DNA of 17,565 bases. It comes from Davidsoniella eucalypti (lineage: Eukaryota; Ascomycota; Sordariomycetes; Microascales; Ceratocystidaceae). The stretch's first letter is position 1. The number at the start of each line of letters is the position of its first letter. The position numbers were made by a program, and so were the translations under genes. Below the pieces are notes generated by a model. The model worked only from the letters and a program-made list of their open reading frames with translations, was not told where the DNA came from and ran no database searches. The stretch is from the NCBI GenBank assembly GCA_004009845.1, contig RMBW01000266.1:1-17565 (forward strand), written 5' to 3'. Positions 1 through 8,146 of the stretch are shown here, one piece after another.

Positions 1-518
1 AGGTGGTACATAGGTCTGATAACCAGCTACTATGGCTCAATGCGGACTAGGGTCAACTCTAGCCTAAATACGAGAAATGGTATGTCGGCTTACCGTCCCC
101 AGACCCAAACTCTTGAGTTTGGTAGCTTATGACAATGAGTGATGATGATATAGCTACCTTATTCCCTAAACCCCGTATTTTTATTCTGGATCATGTTCAG
201 AAGAGACTGTGAAGATAATCTGGTCCAAAAGCCCGCCTCTTAATCATCATGTGTGCCATGTAATGGTCAAAGCTTGAACAGATGAGATTGTTTCTAGGCA
301 CTGGACTGCCCACCGGGGTAGCTGCCAGGCTGGGCCTGATACAAAGTTGGTGCAGGATTTGCATACCTAAAACTGCCTTACATACACCCTTTTAACAGCA
401 ATTGTAGCTTGGTTCGATAATGATGGCATCAGTGTTTGGTGAGAGAGCAACTACATTTCTATCTCTAAGGGTAGGGGAGCTGTACCGAACTGCAATAGGT
501 AAAATCATCCAAGATCTT
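1..518. other. Upstream intergenic DNA, no gene seen
   Basis: No convincing coding frame, RNA gene or repeat was found here. It lies upstream of the broken secreted-protein gene and may hold its promoter elements. No specific transcription-factor site could be named with confidence. Confidence 0.5.
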
Positions 519-527
519 TATATAAAG
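519..527 (+). promoter_or_regulatory. TATA box of the AA1-like gene
   Basis: A TATATAAAG-like sequence lies about 215 bp before the ATG at 738. A pyrimidine-rich stretch follows (about 530-730), as is common in transcribed fungal leaders. The ATG sits in a good context (caaaATGG). The promoter role is inferred from sequence and position only. Confidence 0.45.
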
Positions 528-737
528 TTGTCTGCTCTCCTCTAGTGTTTGTTTTCTTCTCTCCCTTTTCCTCACCCCATCATCACTTCATTCGCTCTGC
601 ATCTTACATTGCATCTTACATTACCTTCATCTTTACCAACTCAACTTATTCAATCTTTCATTTGAAGCACATCTTTGCATTCCAACTACCAACATTTCAT
701 CTATCATCCACTTACTTACTACCTTCCAATATTCAAA

Positions 738-1332
738 ATGGTGGTTTCCACTGTCTTCACTGCTGTCATTGCCGCTGCCGGCGTCATGGCCGTTGCTCTT
801 CCTCAGACTGAGAAGCTCGGCTGTCTTGATTCCAACAACTTCCTGAGCTGGACATCACTGACTTCGACTTCCACTGGACCAACACCTTCAGCACCCCGCT
901 CACTCCGTCCCCCAGGGCTATGTTAGCTTCAATGCGACCAACGCTGCCATCGATGGTGCTGTTGAGTGCAAGGCCTTCAGCACCACTTACCCAACTTCTT
1001 TGTTGCTGGCCAGTACTATGACTGCGTCGGTACCACCGTCCAGTCCACGAAGTTCGAGTACGTTGCCGAGTCGGGTCTGTTTACCATCAACCAGGCGTGG
1101 CAGTGCGGCAGTAACGCGTAAGTCTATTCTCTTTATAATCTGATATATCTGTTTGATCAACTTGCTAACTTATACCACAGTTTCAACAGACCGGTCACCT
1201 CACCCCTAACCTCCAGTGCACTGACACTGGTGTCGTCACCAACCCTTCGTGGGAGGCCAACACCAACCAGGTCTACTCTACCCAGGAACACACCTGCGAG
1301 AAGGCAGCTTTGCTGTTTCCCCTGATGCTTAG
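738..1332 (+). pseudogene. Secreted AA1-like (Alt a 1-like) protein, frameshifted
   Basis: The reading begins with a signal peptide: MVVST, a hydrophobic core, then an AVA-LPQ cleavage-like site. The mature part, read across frames, has blocks typical of small fungal AA1-like secreted proteins: LDSNNF, LDITDFDFHW, GYVSFNATN, INQAWQC, LQCTDTG and YSTQEHTCEK. A 63-bp GT..AG intron fits at 1118-1180. The reading moves -1 about five times: near 842, 912, 991, the 1181 exon boundary and 1306. Most of these fall at short homopolymers and each fits loss of one base. The putative stop is the TAG at 1330-1332, giving about 175 residues, which is a normal length for this family. Proteins of this kind are secreted beta-barrels of mostly unknown role, some active at the host interface. 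It is either a decayed gene or an accurate gene seen through base-drop errors. The family call rests on remembered motifs, not a search. Confidence 0.6.
1118..1180 (+). other. Intron of the AA1-like gene
   Basis: A GTAAGT donor at 1118, a branch-like GCTAAC near 1164 and a CACAG acceptor ending at 1180 define a 63-bp intron of typical fungal size. The coding similarity resumes directly after it (TTTCAACAG...), but one base out of phase, in line with the other frame breaks in this gene. Confidence 0.65.
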
Positions 1333-2256
1333 ATATCTGGGTAATTTTGATGACTTTTCTTACAACCCCCATACAAGCGCTCGCAGAGCCAATGGTATTA
1401 TATTATGACTTGCTTTCTTGCCTCTCCTGCTGGTTTGCGATATTTATATTGCATAGGAGTTATCTTTTCCTGCTTGGATAACCCAACAGCTAGCTGTTGT
1501 TTCCTTGTGGGCTAGCTTCCTACTTCATCTTCTGGATTCATTTGATCATGGCCTTTCTCGTTTTGTTATTGTTTTGTAAAACTTTAGTAGTATATTTCTA
1601 TATAGAACTTCATGACATATTAGTTCTTTGAACTTCTGATTCTACTTTTAATAATGCCATGTGGCATGTTATTGCAATGTGATATGACTGCTAGGGATAT
1701 AAGGTCTTGGTTAAGTATATTTCAAAAGTTAGGGATATTCACTATAACTTAAAGCCTCGTGTCATTAGTCTTGTCAATAAATTTACAGATACGTAGTAGT
1801 GCCTAGTTAGTTAATAATTATTTTACTTTGATATCTGTCTTGAAGGTTACACATGAATTTGGCTTGCCGAGGTTCCCTAAAAACGGTTTATCTTGAGCAA
1901 TTTATAGTTTGTCGCCTGTAGTAAAGCGTGTCGCACTGTTCTAATCTCAACACATTCACAAACGAGTTACTATTTACTTCTATGTCAGCCACAGTTGTCA
2001 GTGTTTCTAATCACAAATTCTCTACTATAATTACACAAGGGTTGCTCGGTCATTGTTACTATAGCTATAGCCACTGTATATAAGTCTACATGCTTGGACA
2101 AAAAAGATGGTACCAAACATACCTGGAGTAGGTCTTTTCTTTTTCTTTTCTTTTTTTTTCCATCTTTTGCATTCCCACAAAAACAACGGACATACTACAT
2201 ATCCAATGAATGTTTCTGTTTCTTTTCACTGAGGAGCACATAATTTATGAACTGTG
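1333..2256. other. AT-rich intergenic DNA, no gene seen
   Basis: No reading frame with family-like content is present on either strand. The stretch includes the presumed 3' end of the AA1-like gene and a pyrimidine tract (about 2133-2161) of C/T only. Nothing else could be supported. Confidence 0.5.
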
Positions 2257-2845
2257 CTTTAAAAGAGCCGCAGCAGTACTACTAGTATTTGGACTCAAAT
2301 AGCACTGGAATAAATTTACTGGGGCAAACGCACTAGAAATGGTAAGCTATAGTACACCAAGGGCAGGTCTACATACTAATGAAGCACTAAGAGTGATGTA
2401 CAAGAATTTGTATTAACTAGTCATATAAGGCATGATGTAAAATGTTAGAAGCAAATATGTCAAGTACTATCACAATAAGCACTCAAGGTGATGTAGAGAA
2501 ACATCTTGATTGAAGATAAGATTGAAGACTTGGTTTTTAAAGATGACATACAGACAGTGATTCTTTATACAATACATCTTGAATAAATAGGTAATCTATA
2601 TTTGAATTAATGGCATAAGTCATAGAATTTGCTTGTAAAAGAATAAGCGACCACACCTGTTCTATTAGTACATAATTCACTACGCATAAAACAATGACTG
2701 CAGGGCTGTTATTTATTTAAATTGAATTGCTTTTAGTATAAATAAAGTTCGCTGTTTTTTGCGGCTATCATGGGTTTTTAGGGACTAAACACGATCTACT
2801 ATACTTTAACGATAACCATACGTAAGTGTCTCTTGCCACAACTAC
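2257..2845 (+). repeat. Dispersed flank repeat, copy 1
   Basis: This block aligns by eye, in the same orientation, with 12670-13175. Shared stretches include CTTTAAAAGA, ACGCACTAG, GATTGAAGACTTG, TTGAATAAATAGGTAAT, TTAATGGCATAAGTCAT, AGAATAAGCG, GCAGGGCTGTTAT and TTTTTTGCGGCTATCAT. The copies differ by many substitutions and indels, so the duplication is old. It lies directly upstream of the helicase-family gene. It is therefore probably that gene family's 5' flank, copied along with the unit, although an independent mobile element is possible. Confidence 0.7.
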
Positions 2846-3133
2846 ACTATGATTACTATTCATTGACTGTCACTCTAGCTACACCGCTACCTACAAATAG
2901 CCAGCCACAAAATTAAGAAACCACATTGATAAGGTCAGGAGTAAAGTCTTGTTTGTATTTGTTTACTGAATAACATACAACGACAAAGTCAATTATAACT
3001 TTGTATATCTTGATTCTTGTATTTCAAAGTGTACACTTTACTCACTTTAGTACCTTAATAATTGCAATCAACAACAATCTCAAATTGAATCACTTCTTAA
3101 TTCAATCAATTCTTATTCCTCAAACTAATAACT

Positions 3134-3200
3134 GTAAGTTTGTGATCCTGACTCACTATATAGTTTTAACTAAGCATTAATATTTTTTATCTTGATATAG
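3134..3200 (+). other. Possible 5'-UTR intron of the helicase-family gene
   Basis: GTAAGT at 3134, a branch-like TTTTAACTAAG near 3165-3175 and a GATATAG acceptor at 3200 give a 67-bp intron candidate, 58 bp before the ATG at 3259. Size and signals are typical of fungal introns. No transcript evidence is available. Confidence 0.4.
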
Positions 3201-3258
3201 CCATATCCACTGTTATTTCACTGCATTATTTACACTTGATTTTAAATCATCAGAAGTC

Positions 3259-3762
3259 ATGGAAGACTTTGTTGAGCTTAACGAAGAACATCAACTACTT
3301 ATTTGCCTCCCGTGTAAGGCAGCAATTCGCCCAGGAAAGAGCATCGAAACACACTTTCGTGGCAAGCACAAAGTTAAAGGAGAGACTATCAAAAATATCA
3401 TCGATTACTATGGCACTCAAGATTTAGCTGAAAAAGTGCATGCTCTCCCCCCCGATGGAAGTCCAGCTATCAAACGACTTGCTATCCGCCGCGGATACAG
3501 TTGTTCTATGTGCCGATATCTCACAACATGCAAGGACAATATCACTCGCCACTGGAAAGACGTAGGGCATACATCTCTAGACCCCAAGTCGAAGATTGTA
3601 CTATTACAGACTTGGAAGGACTGGAACTTTGCCCGATACTGGATTGTCAGCGATGGTGCAGCCAATTTTGGTACCGAGTTAGCTAAACAGACAAGCACCA
3701 ACCCAATGGAGCTCATGTTAGCCGACTGTGAGGCCATGCTAGCATCTGAGGATGCCGAATGA
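3259..3762 (+). CDS. Helicase-family pseudogene, segment 1 (two zinc fingers)
   Basis: This is an open stretch of 167 codons from an ATG preceded by a plausible leader. It contains both C2H2 fingers (C-x2-C-x12-H-x4-H, then C-x2-C-x12-H-x5-H), which in this family are thought to bind nucleic acid. The TGA at 3760-3762 interrupts it. The same frame stays open for 410 further codons, so the stop is a point lesion (for example CGA to TGA) and not a natural end. A truncated two-finger protein could still be made, but nothing suggests that it is used. Confidence 0.7.
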   Translation: MEDFVELNEEHQLLICLPCKAAIRPGKSIETHFRGKHKVKGETIKNIIDYYGTQDLAEKVHALPPDGSPAIKRLAIRRGYSCSMCRYLTTCKDNITRHWKDVGHTSLDPKSKIVLLQTWKDWNFARYWIVSDGAANFGTELAKQTSTNPMELMLADCEAMLASEDAE

Positions 3763-5030
3763 CTTCGGAAAGGAGACCTGAAAGAAGATATAGACTCGTC
3801 GTGGGTGAAGAGGCTACAATGGGTAAAGCACTTTGAGTCGCGTGATTTGATAAAAATCTATGAGGCTGCCGAATGGATTCAAGCCAAGAATGCTAAAGCC
3901 CAGCAAGTCCACCAACAAACCGAACAGGCTGTGCATGAACGAAATATGCTGCTCCGTCTCGGGGAGAGCTTTGATCGTGAAATCCAACGATGCAGCTGGC
4001 GATTAGATAGTGTGCCAACCGAAACACTTCAATGGCTCGGAAGTATCATGACTACTGCTCCCAACGGAATGCCATTTGGATTGAAAGGCAAAGAAGCGTC
4101 GATGGCCAAATACCGAACTGTGGGACAACGATACTTGGGCTTGTGCTGGCGAGCACACCGCATTGGACGAGACGAGGCCATGAAGCAATTGGCTGTTAAT
4201 TTCACGGATGAGCAGTGGAATCTGCTGTACACTGTGGTACAGGAGCTTAAGAAGAGCATCAACATCAAACGAAATCATGTTAGATATCATCGGAACGAAG
4301 ATCATGACGACGAAGACGAAACTATAGACGAAACTATAGAAGACGGCCGACTTCATGATAATGTCTACAAGGAGCTTGACAGAGCTGTCTTTTCGTTCAT
4401 GGTAGCTTCGATCAAGACTCTGGTTGGTGGGCACATATACTTGAGCTCGCTTCTGTGCTTCTGTGCAGCTCTAGGCATTCTATTACAGCCGCTTGGTTAT
4501 ACTGAGCTGCACTTATATACTGGACTGTTGGCTGCTATCTTGTGGTGGTCAAGACTGTTTTTCCTTGAGTCCGTATTCGACAGCAAACCCCGGAGTAGCG
4601 AAGGTGATATTGAGTCGGTGAAGGAATTTCGGGAGCAGCATGCAGTTTGGATGTGCACTGGCTCATATACTGTCATCAGCACTATCATCGGCTGGATGGC
4701 ATACGGAAAGGGCTGGCGGTCACGCATGGGCGGACAGCCGTCTGTTCGTTGGGCTGAGGATGGCGAGTCTTTGTTTCATAATGGAGAACGTATCATGATC
4801 CAAGACTTCACAAGAGCGGCTAGAGAGCAGGTAGTTGAGGCACAGAACTTACTAGCTTTACTACTGGGAAACTCATGGCAAAAGATAAAGCCGAAGATTG
4901 ATCTTAAGCTGCTTGATGATAACATGATCCGGCTTGGAGCCGGCCAGTCTTTCGCCACGAACACGAACAACAAATGGCTTGATGTTATGAAATAACACTC
5001 GCAGACCCTCCGCATGAAGCTTAGACTTGA
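3763..5030 (+). CDS. Helicase-family pseudogene, segment 2 (middle region)
   Basis: Same frame as segment 1, open from 3763 to the TAA at 4993-4995, then open again to the solo-LTR junction at 5030. It holds the conserved middle blocks SFDREIQRC, LDSVPTETLQWL, GQRYLGLCWRAHRIGRDEA, FTDEQW, an acidic linker (HDDEDETIDETIED) and FMVASIKTLVGG. These are followed by WWSRLFFLESVFD, ACGTGSYTV-like MCTGSYTVISTIIGWMAYGKG and GGQPSVRWAEDGESLFH. Hydrophobic runs (LSSLLCFCAALGILL) belong to the conserved fold and are not read as membrane segments. The TAA at 4993 could be a CAA glutamine codon changed by C to T (inference). Confidence 0.7.
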
Positions 5031-5200
5031 TGTACAGTCTCACCTTTCCAATTTTGGTGACAACGATTCATGCATTGAGGCTTCGACTGGATGGTTACGA
5101 AATAACAGTCGCAGAACCTCCGCATGAAACTTAGACTTGATGTACAGTCTCACCTTTCCGATTTTGGTGACAACGATTCATGCATTGAGGTTTAGAGTGC
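4990..5200. repeat. 110-bp tandem duplication across gene/LTR junction
   Basis: AATAACACTCGCAG at 4991 and AATAACAGTCGCAG at 5101 begin two copies with a 110-bp period. Each copy holds the end of the gene segment, the CTTGA target site and the first ~50 bp of the solo LTR (TGTACAGTCTCACC...). The copies differ at several positions (AAGCTT/AAACTT, GACCCT/GAACCT, CCAATT/CCGATT), so the duplication came after the LTR insertion and has since diverged. A 110-bp repeat is not a multiple of three and would break the frame by itself. Confidence 0.85.
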
Positions 5201-5608
5201 ATACACAGCCAACACGGCATTGCCTCGAACTTCTGTCCGTAGACCAGACCCTCCTGTTTCTTTCTCTCTCGGGTTAACATATATAGCTTGCTTGTATCTT
5301 TTTTTCTGTTCTCCTTTTGCCTTCCCCCTCCAAGCTTACAACTCCCTGTGTACCTGACCTACTGGTGCAACCTCCTCTTCTTGTTCCTGTTCCTGTTCTT
5401 ATCTTTGCTCCTGCTCCTGTTCTTACCTTCTTGTCCCTGCTCTTGTTCCTATCTTCGCTCCGGCTCCTGTCCTGATTTAGTCCCGATTTACTTAATTTAT
5501 TATTCTGTGTAACTCGATTATCCTGAAAACTCCAAAACCACCTTCGAGTGACTACTCTCCCAGTGATCACTGGTTTCCCTTTGAATTCCTACCTGCCCGT
5601 TCTTTACA
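5141..5608 (+). mobile_element. Solo LTR inserted in the helicase-family gene
   Basis: The element starts TGTACAG and ends TTTACA (TG..CA), about 468 bp. It is flanked by CTTGA at 5136-5140 (and at 5026-5030 in the duplicated copy) and CTTGA at 5609-5613, a 5-bp target duplication. A TATA-like CATATATAG lies near 5278. Removing it together with the 110-bp duplicate restores the reading frame (AGA CTT GAG CCC GGA). No internal region is present, so it is a solo LTR. The superfamily is not determined and the strand is a guess from the TATA position. It is not like the ~180-bp LTRs further right. Confidence 0.8.
5370..5480. repeat. Pyrimidine-rich degenerate minisatellite inside the solo LTR
   Basis: Irregular repeats of TTCCTG/CTCCTG/TTCTTA-type hexamers lie in the transcribed-looking part of the solo LTR. 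They produce artificial open frames on both strands (for example RTGAGAKIRTGTG on the minus strand), which I do not regard as genes. Confidence 0.7.
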
Positions 5609-5613
5609 CTTGA

Positions 5614-6541
5614 GCCCGGACCATCTTTGGTGGTAAGGCAGCTGTCCACATCGATTTGGGATTCCAGCAGACATGTATTCAAAATAGATGGCACCAACCG
5701 CTGGCTACGCCGGCTCAGAATGTTCCGAGAGGTGCTCATGCTACTCGTCCATGTATGGGGTGGGTTACCCGGAAGAGGGCCGGAGCTTATGACGCTGCGT
5801 CACTGAGATTCATGGCAGCTGATGCGCAATGTGTTTGTGTTTGACGGACAAGTGATGATTGTCACGGATCGAGACAAGATGAAGGCCATCCGGGATAACT
5901 CACGCAAGGTTGCTCGGTTTTTGCCAGAGAATATTGGCCAAATGGTAATGGCTTACATCGCTTGGCTGATCCCCGTGGAATGAGTACTCCGGTCTAAATG
6001 TAACTTGGCCAAGGCAAACAACGAGCAATTAGAGTTCATGTGGCACGACGGCAGCTTTACTGTATGGGATACGGACCGACTTAGTCAGAAGCTAGCACGG
6101 GTATTTCAGGCGGCTACCGGCGTGAGGTTAGGCGTGGGAAGATACCGCGTGGTGGCCATTGAGTTGGGCCGGCATATTCGCGGGCTTGTACTGAACCAGA
6201 TCGAGACTCGTGTAGACGACGACGACGCAGACGACGACGACATTGAAGTTGATCCCATTACCGGAGAACCAGTACACTGTGGTGGAAGCTGGAATATCAT
6301 ATGGGATCTTGCATCAACACATGGCAGCCGTGTTGCCCGACAACATTATGCGGTTCATATTGGATTCCCCGGCAAGCTACAGCCAGAGATGATTGCTTCA
6401 TTCAAAGAGATCAGTCGGTTGTGGCATCAATTTCTCGAAGGAGACGAGTCCCAGAACGGGAAACGGAAGCGACCAGATCAAGAAGCCGAGTGTGAGACCA
6501 AACGCCAGACCGACACAAGCAGCAAAAAGCGGATCCTGTAA
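5614..6541 (+). CDS. Helicase-family pseudogene, segment 3
   Basis: The reading resumes directly after the solo LTR and its target duplication, in the frame predicted by exact removal of the insert. Blocks include RWLRRLRMFREVLMLLVHVW, RNVFVFDGQVMIVTDRDKMK, ARFLPENIGQMVMAYIAWL, EFMWHDGSF, WDTDRLSQKLARVFQAATGV and RLGVGRYRVVAIELGRHIRG. An acidic run precedes VDPITGEP, then WNIIWDLASTHGS and EISRLWHQFLEG. Stops at 5804 (TGA) and 5981 (TGA, where the family usually has arginine after a glutamate) break it. The part from TTG 6005 to 6541 is 179 codons. Its TAA (6539-6541) comes from the first bases of LTR-B, so the natural C-terminal helicase domain is missing. Confidence 0.75.
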
Positions 6542-6717
6542 GAGACTAAGGCCTAGTAAGGTTAGCCAAGGCATTCCTTGTCAGTACTAGAATCGGCTAT
6601 AAGTAGGGACCTATTCCCGCCGATTATTAGTCTTAGTTTCTCTTTCTCCTTCATCGGTCTCAATCGAACTATTCTTTTACGACCAGTTTTCATCGCAACT
6701 CCTCGTATATCGTCTCA
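6537..6717 (+). mobile_element. LTR-B, 5' LTR of a Tf1-type self-primed element
   Basis: It starts TGTAAGAGACTAAGGCC and ends TCGTCTCA (TG..CA), 181 bp. TATAAGTA lies at 6598-6605. It is related over its length to the TRIM and gypsy LTRs (CTAAGGCC near the start, TAGGGACCTATTCCCGCCG, CCTTCATCGGT). Bases 117-127 of the LTR (6653-6663) are complementary to 6720-6730 just beyond its end. It inserted into the helicase-family gene and supplies that gene's stop codon. Its 3' LTR and most of its body are not in the window, and the probable right target copy (GATCC-like) was not found. Confidence 0.75.
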
Positions 6718-6719
6718 TT

Positions 6720-6730
6720 TTGAGACCGAT
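6720..6730 (+). promoter_or_regulatory. Primer-binding site of LTR-B element (self-priming)
   Basis: TTGAGACCGAT lies two bases after the LTR end. It is the exact reverse complement of ATCGGTCTCAA at 6653-6663, which falls about 56 bases after the start of the TATA box, a plausible mRNA 5' end. In Tf1-type elements the first 11 bases of the mRNA fold onto this site and prime minus-strand synthesis without tRNA. The application here is inferred from position and complementarity. Confidence 0.65.
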
Positions 6731-6744
6731 AACTTCTTTATCTT

Positions 6745-6927
6745 GTCCAAGCATCCGCTTGCCCCTTTGTCCGAGCATCTGCTCGCTGTATTCACTTCTG
6801 TCCAAGCCGTCCGCTTGCCCTCTCCTCTGTCCAAGCCGTCTGCTTGCCCTCTCTTCTTTGTCCAAACACCGTCTCTGTTTGCCCCTATCCTGTCCAGACT
6901 CTGCCTAAACAGTCTGCCCCTTGTCCA
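6745..6927 (+). repeat. Array of six covarying hairpins in LTR-B leader
   Basis: Repeated units run GTC-[stem]-loop-[stem]-CCC. The stems are CAAGC/GCTTG (6748-6761), CGAGC/GCTCG (6772-6785), CAAGC/GCTTG (6803-6817 and 6832-6846), CAAACA/TGTTTG (6863-6881) and CAGACT/AGTCTG (6895-6916). Loops are often CGTCY or ATCY. Stem sequence changes while pairing is kept, which favours a folded RNA in the element's 5' leader. A seventh hairpin lies beyond the TRIM insertion at 8329-8353. Function is unknown; packaging, dimerisation or translation control are possibilities. Confidence 0.65.
6923..6927. repeat. TRIM target-site duplication, left (GTCCA)
   Basis: GTCCA directly precedes the TRIM, and the same five bases directly follow it at 8326-8330. 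Five bases is the usual integrase stagger of Ty3/gypsy-type elements. Removing the TRIM and one copy restores a continuous hairpin array. Confidence 0.9.
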
Positions 6928-7106
6928 TGAGAGGATCTAAGGAGGGACGAGGCCAACAATCTTAGAAAGGGTGATTAGATTGTGGCCGATGGAGAGAAGG
7001 ACTATTATCTGTTGGCATAACGGCGGGAAGACGTCCCTATTTATAACCGTTTTGCATAGGCTAAGATCAAGCTTAGCCAAACCAACCAGGGCCTTAGACC
7101 CTTACA
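6928..7106 (-). repeat. TRIM 3' LTR
   Basis: 179 bp, identical by eye to 8147-8325 and to the reverse complement of 13950-14128. The minus strand reads TGTAAGGGTC...CCTCTCA. TATAAATA is at 7038-7045. A GGCTAAG/CTTAGCC inverted repeat lies upstream of the TATA box. Confidence 0.92.
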
Positions 7107-7110
7107 ATAG

Positions 7111-7124
7111 CCTCCCCCTCCACC
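7111..7124 (-). promoter_or_regulatory. TRIM polypurine tract
   Basis: The minus strand reads GGTGGAGGGGGAGG, then CTAT, then the 3' LTR. This is the expected place for the plus-strand primer of reverse transcription and sets the element's orientation. The gypsy element has the same arrangement (purine run, CTAA, LTR). Confidence 0.75.
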
Positions 7125-7338
7125 GGCAGAAAAAATATACTACCTAACTAATGTTTTTCTAATTACAAATACCAATAAAACAACCCGTGTACGCTGAAAC
7201 CAATATTGCAACATCAATAAATTCCTGCCTAATCCTTGGCGTGCCCGAAACTCTTGGGGGCGTGTATATTCTGCATCTGCGACGCCCAGGGGGGGTGCAA
7301 TCCGACCACGAGATGTACTAATCCTTCTGCTTCCGATC

Positions 7339-7402
7339 ACGACTTAGCCGGGCTTGATACCGGGGCGTGCACGACTTAACCGGGCTTGATACCGGGGCGT
7401 AT
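7339..7402. repeat. 32-bp tandem repeat inside the TRIM
   Basis: Two adjacent copies of ACGACTTAGCCGGGCTTGAT-type sequence (7339-7370 and 7371-7402) differ at only three positions. A third, more diverged copy lies at 7738-7769. Direct repeats in a non-coding retroelement interior may be a binding or packaging motif. No function is shown. Confidence 0.85.
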
Positions 7403-7737
7403 GTGAAGCCTTGGGGGGTACATGGTGTCATCATTTCCCCCTGCCTGTCGCAGGAAAAATGGTTGAAAAGGCGGTATAAAGATAAAGGGGGCGCCGTCGG
7501 GCGCATTCGAGGGGTTTCCAGGGCCTGGTAAATGCAATTCTGTGGGATGGGGGGTCCGTGTTGACCCCCGGAAAGACCGGACAGAGGGTGCATGCACCCC
7601 CAAAAAATGTAAAAAAGGGTGTGAAAATCCTAGCGACCTTAGCGCACGGCTAACGGGGTCGTACAGGAGTAGATGGCCTGTTGGCTGCAATGGAGGGATG
7701 TATGCCGTGGAGACTCTGTGTCTATTCCGGTTCGACT

Positions 7738-7769
7738 ACGACTTAGCCGGGCTGGTTCCCAGGGCGTAC
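7738..7769. repeat. Third copy of the TRIM 32-bp repeat
   Basis: ACGACTTAGCCGGGCTGG, followed by TTCCCAGGGCGTAC, matches the tandem pair about 335 bp to the left with a few changes. It is in the same orientation. Confidence 0.75.
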
Positions 7770-8133
7770 AATCGACACCCTTTCAACAGGCGTGTGCACT
7801 CATACAGGTCCATTTTAGCGGGATGACAGAGGTCTACATCAGGCTCTATTTCTGCGTAGAATCAGCGTAATCCCGAGGTTAATGTCGGCTTAATTTCAGA
7901 GAACGTTACAGAGGTACTACTTCCGCGACGATTTGCATCGTTTTACGGGTACTTGACGGCTTCACTTCAGTAAGCAGCGGCATAACAGGGGGAAAACGTC
8001 GGCTCAATTACAAAGAAAATAAAGATAAGGCATTTTCACAGCGCCAAAAAGAGGGGTAATTATCACCAAAAAACGAAGGTATAATCACAGAAACGAAGGG
8101 TGATCGCGTCAAACGTCGACGATCAAAAGGTTG

Positions 8134-8144
8134 ATCGGCCACAA
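8134..8144 (-). promoter_or_regulatory. TRIM primer-binding site (self-priming)
   Basis: On the minus strand, TTGTGGCCGAT begins two bases after the 5' LTR. It is the exact reverse complement of ATCGGCCACAA at LTR positions 117-127 (plus-strand 8199-8209). The geometry is identical to LTR-B but the bases differ, so complementarity has been kept while sequence changed. Confidence 0.7.
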
Positions 8145-8146
8145 AA

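Larger units (their letters stand above)
3259..6536 (+). pseudogene. RecQ-like helicase family (DUF3505-type), N-terminal half
   Basis: This is the N-terminal half of a large fungal protein family in which one or two OrsD/DUF3505-like C2H2 fingers and a long conserved middle region precede a RecQ-type DEAD helicase. Finger 1 is C16-C19-H32-H37 and finger 2 is C82-C85-H98-H104. Conserved middle blocks are present: SFDREIQRCSWRLDSVPTET, YRTVGQRYLGLCWRAHR, FMVASIKT, QPSVRW, LGAGQSFATN, HVWGGLPGRGPELMTLRH, VTDRDKMKAIRD, WDTDRLSQ and RQHYAVHIGFPG. Defects are TGA at 3760, TAA at 4993, a solo LTR with a 110-bp duplication at 5031-5613, TGA at 5804 and TGA at 5981. LTR-B then replaces everything downstream of 6536, so no helicase motor is present. 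Without the solo LTR and its duplications, the frame joins exactly. Family identity is from memory of its motifs. The role in DNA transactions is inferred and the cell function is unknown. Confidence 0.82.

Noticed and set aside
545..811. Plus-strand frame of 88 codons overlapping the signal-peptide exon
   Set aside because: It lies in the pyrimidine-rich leader and overlaps the true ATG at 738 in another frame. The composition is low-complexity.
5274..5570. Minus-strand frame rich in R/T/G/K repeats
   Set aside because: Generated by the degenerate CTCCTG/TTCCTG minisatellite inside the solo LTR; no start context or domain.
3259..6536. Starship captain (DUF3435 tyrosine recombinase) or other cargo-mobilising gene
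   Set aside because: The conserved blocks match the zinc-finger/RecQ-like helicase family, and no tyrosine-recombinase signature was seen.
6745..6927. CRISPR-like array
   Set aside because: The units are degenerate hairpins without unique spacers, in eukaryotic retroelement DNA.
6578..6940. Plus-strand frame of 120 codons across LTR-B
   Set aside because: It spans the LTR, the primer site, the hairpin array and the TRIM boundary, so it cannot be a conserved gene.
7586..7599. Perfect 14-bp palindrome GGGTGCATGCACCC in the TRIM
   Set aside because: Possible protein site or chance in GC-rich DNA. A single occurrence gives no further support.
7318..7870. Several 65-104 codon frames in the TRIM interior
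   Set aside because: They overlap on both strands, have no gag or pol motifs, and cross the internal repeats. Treated as non-coding.
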